A DNA stretch of 64,000 nt, taken from contig OZ037871.1 in NCBI GenBank assembly GCA_964035575.1, positions 434,001-498,000 of the forward strand. The letters are read 5' to 3'. A program made the position numbers and the translations under genes. Of this stretch, positions 53,078 through 61,051 are shown piece after piece (within the stretch, counting starts at the first letter, position 1; every line of letters begins with the position of its first letter). Below the pieces are notes generated by a model. That model was given only the letters and a program-made list of their open reading frames with translations, searched no databases and was not told where the DNA came from. The stretch comes from Rhynchopus sp. YZ270_cl-10 (taxonomy: Eukaryota; Euglenozoa; Diplonemea; Diplonemida; Diplonemidae).

Positions 53078-53613
53078 AAATACCGTACCGGTAACACATA
53101 CTGACCGTAAAAAAAGTCAAACTCCCCTAAAAACCCGGAGATCAAACATTTTTTATGGTCAGTATACGTTGGTACAGTATAGATTTTGTTATTTTGGGAA
53201 AGAAAAAATATACGAGACCCTTTGCCAACGAACACAAAGAACAACCACACCAAGGTGAGGGGGGGTGGTTGGGTATAGGGAAACTGCTCGGGTATCTGCT
53301 GATATCCAAGCAATATGGGACACACATACACACGCTGTAGCTCTAAAAAAAAAGTGGTTGTGTTTTTTTTTAACAGCTCCAAATGAGCGAAAATAATCAA
53401 AAGCGACGAAACAAAGAGTTTTGTCTGAACGTGCCAAACACCTTCACTGGACTGCGGTCCTCAACAAAAAGCAACATTTTAAAACATAGATAAATCCTCG
53501 CTGCCGCGCGCACATCTTTTACAACGCACAGATGTCACCTTGCAATAAAAAATAAAGAGAATGGCTGGGTACGTTGAGCCTTGAGACCTCATACATTTGC
53601 AACGTCAACCGCT

Positions 53614-54564
53614 CTATTCATTCTCTGTTGAAATCATTGAGGTGCTGACAAGCGTTGTTTGCGCAGGGTGCTCTGTGATGGTGCCTGCTGAGAGAAGGCC
53701 CGCAGAGACGGAGAGCGTGCCGGGCGGCATCTGCATTTCACCTTCGGGGATGGTGTGGAAACCTCCTGTGTCAGCACCGAGACGTGGGGTGCTGGCTGCA
53801 GTGCTCATTGTCGTTGAAGCAACGGATTGGTACTTCCACGATTCGCGCGCACCACCACCACCACCATTTGCAGCAACAGCCGGCTTGCCAGAGTATGTCG
53901 GCGGCGCAGTGCCGTTCAGACGGACCGACTCTGTATCCAGATAGGTCCGTATCACCGGCACTGCCTCTTCTGGACGCCGCCAATCGCAGAAGAACTTCCG
54001 CACAACCAAAACCATGTGGAACAGGAAGCACACCAGCACCAAGAACGGCCCGTAGTTCAGGTACACCCCGTTGATGGCCTGGTAGCTCCCGGGGGAGCAC
54101 TGCTGGGAGTTGCCCTCTTCGAAATTGGCTGAGTAGCCTGCGAAGAAGAGTACCATGAAGAGAAACTGCAGCAGACACGTCAGGCACGACAGGTAGCGTA
54201 CGGACTCAAAGAGCGTCTCCGAGCGTGCCACGGCAATGAAGTGGAAAACTGTCTCTGCAGCAAGCGCAATAAGCCCCATGATCGCGAAGGCGCAGATTGC
54301 CCCCAACAGCTGTGTCCGTGGACGGCAGGGATCCGCCTTAAACAGCGAGTCAGAGTCATCCGATAGCGCACCCGCTATCAAATAACTGACGCGCTCATCG
54401 CACTTAAACAGCCCACAACAAACCGGGGGGTTGCCCTGAACAGAATCCGAGTACTGACAGAACCAGCTGTCCTGCGTCGACAACACAACAATGCATATCA
54501 GCACTGCCAACAGCGAGGCCGCAAGACGTGCACACAGCTCATACTTATTCTCCCAGAGCATCAT
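53614..54564 (-). CDS. Tetraspan (claudin/amastin-like) membrane protein, copy 1
   Basis: A single exon of 316 residues from ATG 54564. Four TM segments: about 13-28 (AASLLAVLICIVVL), 86-112, 121-143 (CLTCLLQFLFMVLFFAGY) and 168-190. The first outer loop has CCGLFKC and later DPCRPR, like the paired cysteines of claudin/amastin-type proteins. The second outer loop has QQCSPGSYQ. The C-terminal 125 residues are disordered, with a Gly run and many Ser/Thr. A close paralogue lies at 56126-56803, sharing SLFKADPCRPR, FESVRYLS and FLFMVLFFAG. Amastin-like surface proteins are known from kinetoplastids, but a family assignment is inference from layout. Confidence 0.78.
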   Translation of the reverse strand: MMLWENKYELCARLAASLLAVLICIVVLSTQDSWFCQYSDSVQGNPPVCCGLFKCDERVSYLIAGALSDDSDSLFKADPCRPRTQLLGAICAFAIMGLIALAAETVFHFIAVARSETLFESVRYLSCLTCLLQFLFMVLFFAGYSANFEEGNSQQCSPGSYQAINGVYLNYGPFLVLVCFLFHMVLVVRKFFCDWRRPEEAVPVIRTYLDTESVRLNGTAPPTYSGKPAVAANGGGGGARESWKYQSVASTTMSTAASTPRLGADTGGFHTIPEGEMQMPPGTLSVSAGLLSAGTITEHPAQTTLVSTSMISTENE

Positions 54565-54727
54565 ATTTGAGTGAGGCTTAGGAAGCCGTGTAGGGAGGGG
54601 TCTGGTGGCGGGTGGTGAGGTGGTGCAAGTGTTCGAAGGTTTTTGGTTTTAGTGGAATATTCTGCAGGAGCAGGAGGGAGAGGGGGGTCAGGGGACGGTC
54701 AAGACTCTGATGTGCGTAGAGGGTAAC

Positions 54728-55110
54728 GAGAAAGAGTGTTTGGAAGAAGGTGAATCAGCTTCGAAAGGACGTTGTACTTCAAAGGGCTGTGCCCTCAGAT
54801 GAAAGATGGTGAATGTTAGTCGTGGTTTGTGTCATCATGCAGTGCAGGTGTGTGTGTTCGTTGGTCAAGCAAGAGAGCTTCTCAGCGAATGTCAACGCTG
54901 TTGTAGAATTAGTGTGGATCACCATCACGAAGACAAAGTCCCCGCTCAGCGTCCAGTGCCCTGGAAAAATTCTATCATCATTGAAGCAGCAAAAATCGTG
55001 TTCTTGTTGGCGGTCTCAGCAGTATTGGAACATTCGTATCAAACACAGCTGTTGCTGCGTCAAACTCGAAAGATGGTGTTTTGTGTTTTGTGTTGGTCAT
55101 CATGGGAACA
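54728..55110 (-). repeat. 384-bp family, copy 3
   Basis: Spacer, CTTCGAAAGGACG part and ORF part (54871-55104), nearly identical to the other copies. It lies between the two tetraspan paralogues. Confidence 0.85.
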
Positions 55111-55296
55111 TAGGGAAGATCAGGACAGAAGGCATGAAGAAACGACTTTAGACAACACGTGAACAATCATAATAGAGCATAATGGTTCGCTTTTGTTTTG
55201 CTACTACGTTGAGATCGAAATAGAACACCACTCAATGCTCCACTAGATCTTTCTCTTAAAATTAAAAATGTAAAAGAAAACTTGTACACCATTCTT

Positions 55297-55642
55297 CACG
55301 ACGCGGTCCAGGACCAATTTCACTTGTCATTGTGACAAGTGAAATGACAAGTGAAATTCATGACAAGTGGTCACTTGTTATGACAAGTGAAATGAATCAC
55401 TTGTCATGGCAAGTGATTTACTTGAGTGGGTGGTGGGAAATCCCCACCCCATTGCCTTACTTTGCTTGCACAACCCACTCCCCACTCAAAATAAACTCAA
55501 AAAAAAAACAATAAAAAAAAAATCCAGGGTTAACAGGGACCCTAAGGATTCACTTGTCATGACAAGTGATTTACATGTCATTTCACTTGTCATTTTTATG
55601 ACAAGTGATTTCACTTGTCAGGTGCCTCTGGACCGCGTCGTG
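55297..55642. mobile_element. CACGACGCGGTCC-ended TIR element, 346 bp
   Basis: Ends CACGACGCGGTCCAG and CTGGACCGCGTCGTG are perfect inverted complements. The inside is packed with TCACTTGTCAT / ATGACAAGTGA units in both directions, with a non-repeat stretch in the middle (55425-55545). Confidence 0.75.
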
Positions 55643-56125
55643 TTTTTGCTGATTCCTTTCAAATAAAAAAAAATACTGCCGCCAGTCCTAGTAATGTTTT
55701 GCAATCTGCTCGCAAGGGAGGTGTCGCTACACACCTGTCCGAAGACTGCTGCCCTAAAAAAATTTCCCCTTCCTCCCGCCTCGCTTATTGTGGGGACAAT
55801 CGCGAAGGTTGGAAGTAAGGTGAAGTTGATAGCAAATGTCCTGCGGCAAAGGAGAAAGAAAAAAACTTGGAAGATGAATGTGCCTCATGCGCACGCACAT
55901 GGGGAAAAAAAAAAAAAATAGTAGTTGAAACGCGCTGAAAGGGTGGTCCGCATCGTCAGAGAACGGAGGCGGAAAAAATGATTAACAATATGGCCTAAAG
56001 ACCCACTTGGACTCCACGCAGCTATCTCTCATTTCGTGGATACCGTTACTACGTCCTACTTTTTCCCTTGATATATAATTCGACCACCGGATGCTACTGT
56101 GCCATCACCCAATGATGGGGTAATG
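55643..56125. other. Intergenic, no gene seen
   Basis: This gap contains an R2 hairpin (about 55871-55902). No gene is supported. Confidence 0.45.
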
Positions 56126-56803
56126 CTAGTGTGCAGCAGTGTTCATGCGGCCTGTCTCTTCTGTGGTCATCGTTCCGCGGACAAGCCTTTCTGCTTCTTC
56201 GGGGTATCTCCGATCCATGACAAACTTGCGCACAACGAGCCCAACGTGAAACAGAAAAGAGACGAGAACGAGAAACGGCCCGTAGCTGAGGTGCGTCCCA
56301 AGCAGGCCCTGGTAGCTCCCGGGGGTGCACTGCAGCGAGCCACCCTCACCGAAGTTCTCCGTGAACCCTGCGAAGAAGAGCACCATGAACATGAACTGCA
56401 GTGAGCAGCTCACAGCGGAGAGGTACCGCACGGACTCATAATACTGCTGGCCACGACACACGGCCCGCATGTGGTAGATCAGCTCTATGAACATCGAAAT
56501 AGTTGCCATGGAGGCGAGGGCGACAATCACTTCTAGCATCTGTACACGTGGACGGCAAGGGTCCGCTTTGAATAGTGAGTTTTCGTCCCGGCGGGCCAGC
56601 GCACCCGGTATCAAGTTCCCGAGATGACCTTGGCACAGCAACAACCCACAACTCACCGTTCCCAGATGCTTGTTGCTCACCGAATCCGGGTACTGCTCAA
56701 AATAGCTGCCCTTCAACGCAATCGATAGAGCATTTACCACCACTGCAAATGAGCAAGCAATAAGACGGGACCACAAATCATATTGTTTCTCCCATACCAG
56801 CAT
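56126..56803 (-). CDS. Tetraspan (claudin/amastin-like) membrane protein, copy 2
   Basis: A single exon of 225 residues from ATG 56803 (MLVWEKQYDLWSRLIACSFA); the open frame upstream has no ATG. It shows the same order of four TM segments and cysteine motifs as copy 1: SCGLLLC, SLFKADPCRPR, ESVRYLS, FMFMVLFFAGF, LQCTPGSYQG, YGPFLVLVSFLFH, RKFV. It lacks the long disordered C-terminal tail of copy 1. The two lie about 1.6 kb apart on the same strand, so a tandem duplication is likely. One 384-bp repeat and one TIR element have since been inserted between them. Confidence 0.78.
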   Translation of the reverse strand: MLVWEKQYDLWSRLIACSFAVVVNALSIALKGSYFEQYPDSVSNKHLGTVSCGLLLCQGHLGNLIPGALARRDENSLFKADPCRPRVQMLEVIVALASMATISMFIELIYHMRAVCRGQQYYESVRYLSAVSCSLQFMFMVLFFAGFTENFGEGGSLQCTPGSYQGLLGTHLSYGPFLVLVSFLFHVGLVVRKFVMDRRYPEEAERLVRGTMTTEETGRMNTAAH

Positions 56804-56926
56804 TGTTCGTGTAGGGGGGAAAGAAGGTCGTGACAATCTGGTGATGTGAATGTGGTGAACAAAAAGATGAACACATGGTTGGTTGTGGGTATTATATATT
56901 CCCGATTATTATCGAAAAGAAGTTGG

Positions 56927-57030
56927 CAAATACAACAGCCCTCTCGTGACAGTGTACCTTGGTATGACCGGTGTACTGGGGTGGACGCCCAACCATGTAG
57001 TCCTACATCCACTGCGTGGTTTACATCTGA
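56927..57030 (-). repeat. R3 dispersed repeat, full length
   Basis: It runs from AAATACAACAGCCCTCTCG to GCGTGGTTTACATCTG and lies about 125 bp upstream of tetraspan copy 2. Confidence 0.7.
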
Positions 57031-57097
57031 AGGAAGAGGGGAACAAGAAAAAGAACAAGAAAATAAAAAAGAAAAGAAGTTCAGACACTGCATCGGC

Positions 57098-57523
57098 TTC
57101 TCAGCGAATGTCAACGCTGTTGTAGAATTAGTGTGGATCACCATCACGAAGACAAAGTCCCCGCTCAGCGTCCAGTGCCCTGGAAAAATTCTATCATCAT
57201 TGAAGCAGCAAAATCGTGTTCTTGTTGGCGGTCTCAGCAGTATTGGAACATTCGTATCAAACACAGCTGTTGCTGCGTCAAACTCGAAAGATGGTGTTTT
57301 GTGTTTTGTGTTGGTCATCATGGGAATGAAAAAGAGTGTTGAGAAAAAGGTGAGTCAGCTTCGAAAGGACGTTGTACTTCAAAGGGCTGTGCCCTCAGAT
57401 GAAAGATGGTGAATGTTAGTCGTGGTTTGTGTCATCATGCAGTGCAGGTGTGTGTGTTCGTTGGTCAAGCAAGAGAGCTTCTCAGCGAATGTCAACGCTG
57501 TTGTAGAATTAGTTTGGATCACC
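57098..57523 (-). repeat. 384-bp family, copy 4 (unit plus partial next unit)
   Basis: ORF part 57098-57327, spacer, CTTCGAAAGG part, then the start of the next ORF part, which is cut at 57523 by an inserted segment. Confidence 0.85.
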
Positions 57524-57906
57524 GGGTATTATCGTAAACTTTTTGGGTATTATCGTAAACTTTTTGGGTATTATCGTAAACTTTTTGGGTATTAGTTTTG
57601 GGTATTATCGTAAACTTTTTGGGTATTATCGTAAACTTTTTGGGTATTAGTTTTGGGTATTATCGTAAACTTTTTGGGTATTATCGTAAACTTTTTGGGT
57701 ATTACCCAGGTTGGGTAGTACCCAGGCACCCAGGCACCCAGGTACCCAGGTACCCAGGTACCCAGGTACCCAGGTACCCAGGTACCCAGGTACCCAGGTA
57801 CCCAGGTACCCAGGTCCAGGTCCAGGAACAGGTACCCAGGAACAGGAAAAAAGTCGTGAAAGAGCAACCACAGCTCCACATGACAAACACAAAAGTGTCC
57901 AGTCAC
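57524..57906. mobile_element. Tandem-repeat-bearing insertion within a 384-bp unit
   Basis: The unit is interrupted after GGATCACC and resumes at ATCACGAAGAC. The inserted 380 bp is a 21-bp tandem (GGGTATTATCGTAAACTTTTT, about seven to eight units), then about 12 units of TACCCAGG, then a 67-bp piece (AACAGGAAAAAAGTCGTGAA onward) identical to 47955-48018 in the MULE. Confidence 0.7.
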
Positions 57907-58095
57907 ATGATCACGAAGACAAAGTCCCCGCTCAGCGTCCAGTGCCCTGGAAAAATTCTATCATCATTGAAGCAGTAAAATCGTGTTCTTGTTGGTGGTC
58001 TCAGCAGTATTGGAACATTCGTATCAAACACAGCTGTTGCTGCGTCAAACTCGAAAGATGGTGTTTTGTGTTTTGTGTTGGTCATCATGGGACTG
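57907..58095 (-). repeat. 384-bp family, rest of the interrupted unit
   Basis: Continues the ORF part after the inserted segment, up to CATCATGGGA. Confidence 0.8.
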
Positions 58096-58956
58096 GGAAA
58101 AGACAGACTGGAACAAAAGACAAAATGGGCACACATGCACCTTTCTTTTTTCTTCGTTTCTTTCTGAAGCCCAAAAAAGAAAAAAAAAAACGGAGGCTGA
58201 GAAACGCCAGCCGTTCAATTCTGTTTGCCTTGTTGACAAGGCCTCTGCTTTCTATCGACAGCTTGCTTTGGAGCGGACACCTTACCGGCGAGACGCAAAC
58301 ACAGTGCATTGTGAGTATCTACCGATTGGGCTAAAGTGGCAACCCTCCCAGTATGCCCCACAGGGGTTCACGCACAACAAAAGGTGGTAAGAAAGAGCCT
58401 TAACGTTGTTTGCGTCACCGAAAAAAAAAAACAAAGAATAATTCGTCGTAGATAGAAGGTATTCTTGTCAGTAGTAAAAAAAAAAAAGGAAAATTGCAGG
58501 CAAGAAAGCTTTTTCAGTCAGCATGCGCATCCAGAGCGTCAAAGCAAGGGGTTTTTTTCTTGAAGATAAATCTCAACCCCGTGGATACCATGTGGCGCAA
58601 ACTTAAAAAAAAAAAACTCTTCTGTGCAGCAAAAAAACACTGATTGGTTGTCGAGTTAGATGAAACTCAGCTACCATTCAGATTTGAAAAATAAAGAAAA
58701 AATTGTAATGAATGTGCCTCTCATGCACATATACACGTCTTTATATAGAAACGAGGTGCAAATTTATCAGATCCTGAAAGAAAAAAGAAAAAAAAAAACA
58801 CACTGCCGAAAACAACAGCAAGCGGATATAGTGAGAGAAACAGAGGGGGAAAAAATAGAGCGCACGTACACGCAGTGCTACTCATTGGCGACATTCTTTT
58901 TTTTTTGCAGACTAAAATGAGACTGAGGCAAGGCAAAAAAGAATGGTTTATTTGGT

Positions 58957-59022
58957 GTGGCTGAATGGAAGGCGCAAAAAAGTACGCAAGAAGTGCGAAT
59001 CACCCCCTTCAGCCATACCATT
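58957..59022. mobile_element. GGTGTGGCTGA-type palindromic element, reversed
   Basis: It starts TGGTGTGGCTGAATGG and ends CCCCCTTCAGCCATACCA. The inner CGCAAGAAGTGCG is the complement of the motif in the other two copies. Confidence 0.6.
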
Positions 59023-59212
59023 GTTAGCTCTTTTTGTGTTTCTTTTCGGGCAAGAAAATAAATAAAAAATAAACGATATTTTTTTGAGATAAAAGGGGGA
59101 GGGGGAGAAAGAAAAAAAGAGGACTAACTCCTTGTCGATAAGAGCCGTGACAAAAGAAAAAAAAGGTAAAACCGAACCATCTATCAGTCCTGGGTGAAAA
59201 AACTAGTTCATG

Positions 59213-59282
59213 GTGGTCAGCCTCCCCTATTAAGTCAGCCGCATCAAGGCGGGTATTTGACATAGGGGAAGATAATCATTTT
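59213..59282 (-). promoter_or_regulatory. Candidate SECIS element in GPX 3' region
   Basis: Read on the minus strand: ATGA at 59279-59276, a perfect 8-bp stem TCCCCTAT (59269-59262) with ATAGGGGA (59230-59223), an AAA in the apical part near 59258-59256 that is flanked by GTC/GAC, an extra small CCGC/GCGG hairpin, and TGAC on the 3' side (near 59219). These are the ordered parts of a form-2-like SECIS, about 215 nt after the GPX stop. The spacing between ATGA and AAA (17 nt) is longer than usual, so the call is tentative. Confidence 0.35.
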
Positions 59283-59491
59283 ATAAAAAAAAAAAAACGA
59301 TTCAAAACGACCTCCCGAACGAAGCACACCCTTCTTTCAGAACATCACAAGGCGATGATAGGTAACCTCTATTTCTCTCAATCCATTTCCTTCCGAAGAG
59401 AAGCATTTCCTTTCATTTTCTCTCTCTTTTTCCCCTTTCATTTCGTGCAATAAACGTTACAGCATTTTGCAGATATAAAAAAAAACTGAAT

Positions 59492-60330
59492 TTAGGCGAG
59501 AAGCTTAGCAAGGTCAACCTTGATAGCGTCAGTCTTGTCCTGTGGGGAGTAACGCTTGACGAGGTTCCCGTCTTTGTCGACAAGGAATTTGCTGAAGTTC
59601 CACTTGATGGAGGTGGTTCCAAGGAGTCCGGGGATTTTGTTCTGCATCCAGGTCCAGAGGGGGTGTGCTCCCTTTCCGTTCACCTCGACCTTGTCCATCA
59701 GGAGGCCATTGAAGCCGTACTTATCCTTCGCAAAAGCCTTGATCTCCTCAAGCGTCCCCGGCTCCTGCCCGCCAAACTGGTTGCACGGGAATGCAACAAT
59801 CTCGAACTGTCCCTCGTACTCCTTGCGCAACGCCACGTACCCCTTGTACATGGCGTCAGTCAAGCCTCACTTAGAGGCTACGTTCGTTATGAGTAACGGC
59901 TTGCCCTTGAAGTCTGCGAATTTCACAAGGTTTCCGTCAATATCCTTCGCCTCAAAACTGTGCACATTCTGTAAAAAGGAAGTGATGTCATGTTTGGTTG
60001 CAAAAAACAAAAATAGAAGAATAATAGGGGGAAAGCAGAAACCCTCACGGTGGAGGTCACCTTAACTCATAATATTGTGCAGAAAACAGCTAAATCAGAG
60101 AATCCTTTCGCAGTCATATTTTAAAGAAAGTTTATAAGATGAACCAATTAAGTCACCTTTTTTTAGGGGGGAAAGGAAAAATCTCTGACCTTCGCGGAGG
60201 GACTAAACTCATGAGTATAATACGCGTCGTGTGAGAACAACCCTACCAAAGACACCAAAAGCACTGTGCCACACACTTTGAAAGCTGCCGACGTGACAGG
60301 GCGCAGCTGCGTAACGAGACCACGGATCAT
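59492..60330 (-). CDS. Glutathione peroxidase with in-frame TGA (selenocysteine) at the active site
   Basis: Exon 1 is 60330-60190 (47 codons) and exon 2 is 59968-59492 (159 codons), joined in phase 0 over a 221-nt intron (GTCAG...AG), giving 205 residues with one TGA read as Sec. The N-terminus (MIRGLVTQLRPVTSAAFKV) is Arg-rich with a hydrophobic segment behind it, suggesting a mitochondrial target or anchor. The core reads FEAKDIDGNLVKFADFKGK, then ITNVASK-TGA-GLTDAMY, where all GPX enzymes have Cys or Sec (TGA at 59869-59867, residue 81). The other tetrad residues are present: Gln in FPCNQFGGQEPG, and Trp-Asn in IKWNFSKFLVDKDG. The resolving Cys of tryparedoxin-type GPX is missing, as expected for a Sec enzyme. 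Role: reduction of lipid and hydrogen peroxides. Confidence 0.85.
60131..60159 (-). repeat. R1 hairpin repeat (short) inside the GPX intron
   Basis: TTTATAAGATGAACCAATTA then AGTCACC: outer arm kept, inner stem lost. It lies between donor 60189 and acceptor 59969. Confidence 0.5.
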
Positions 60331-61051
60331 TGTTCCAATGAAATGTGTTAGGAGGGGTTATATACGTCTGACTTGGAAGGAGGAGGGTGTGGTTAATCAC
60401 TTTGTTTCGAACACACACCACACTGCAATACAATATACTCCCATCTCCCCCTTTTTTTATTTTCCCTCTTATTTTCCAAGACAGAAGCCCCAGATACTCG
60501 CAAAAATGTTTAAAGCACTGAAGCTTACAGGATGTCAATAAGACAATAAAGCAAGAAAGAGGGGGAAAAAAAAAAGGTGTGGCAATACCTGAGAATCCAA
60601 ATCCTTGTGTTTGCACTGTGAAGTACCCATCGTGTGGTGTATGTGGTCTTTTTGTTCTGAGAAGGAGAATTGGGGAGCAGGGAGAGAGAGAGAAAAATGC
60701 TTGGAAATCTTTAAAACAAACCATCGAGATTCTACCCATACTGTACTGCACCACCCCACCCCATATTTTAAATCCCAATGTGCAAATCGAGGGCACACTA
60801 CCACACTTTCAAAAACGACCAACAGAACCCACTCCAACCCTCATAAGGGCATTCTGCAGAACTGGTTTCCCCCTCCCTCCCTCCCTCCACAGCAGAGAAT
60901 AAGCCGGGTTCCCGGTCCCCGGTCCCTGGGTCCTGTTCCTGGTCAAGGTTCCCGGTCCAGGTCCCGGTCCCGGGTCCCAGTCCGGCTGAGAATAACCGGG
61001 TCCCCGAGTCTTATTCTCTGCCGTGCCTCCCTCCCCTCCTTCACCCCATTT
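60331..61051. other. Intergenic between GPX and coiled-coil genes
   Basis: It holds the GCAGAGAATAAG-ended palindrome (60892-61021). No gene is supported. A minus-strand ATG-led frame ending at a GTATTG near 60590 could be an alternative first exon of GPX, but I judged it weaker. Confidence 0.45.
60892..61021. mobile_element. GCAGAGAATAAG-ended palindromic element, 130 bp
   Basis: Starts GCAGAGAATAAGCCGGGTTC and ends CCGAGTCTTATTCTCTGC. The inside is GGTCCCGG/CCGGGACC-type GC-rich repeat text. It lies 30 bp past the stop codon of the gene at 61052. Confidence 0.7.

Larger units (their letters stand above)
46977..53613. other. 6.6 kb gene-free block
   Basis: No coding region is supported. 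It contains a Mutator-like element (47760-49868), R1 and R2 copies, a GTTGTATTAGTGTAG-type copy near 50262, a CACGACGG-type element (50695-50794), small hairpins at 51936-51986 and 52194-52229, and a CATACTATGCATACGG-ended element (52901-53077). Confidence 0.55.
58096..59491. other. Intergenic, 3' side of GPX gene
   Basis: Apart from the GGTGTGGCTGA-type palindrome (58957-59022), an R2 copy near 58708-58735 and the SECIS-like hairpin (59213-59282), I see no feature. A plus-strand phrase near 58200-58310 (FNSVCLVDKASAF) is mildly protein-like but short. Confidence 0.45.

Noticed and set aside
59867-59869. TGA in the GPX gene as an ordinary disabling stop
   Set aside because: It falls precisely on the Cys/Sec site and the downstream domain is fully conserved to a normal stop, which is unlikely for a dead gene. 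RNA data would settle it.
60533-60645. Alternative GPX first exon starting MGTSQCKHKDLDSQ
   Set aside because: It is phase-compatible, but the exon at 60330-60190 is closer, gives a targeting-type N-terminus, and joins more naturally as SPSAK-NVHSFEAKD.
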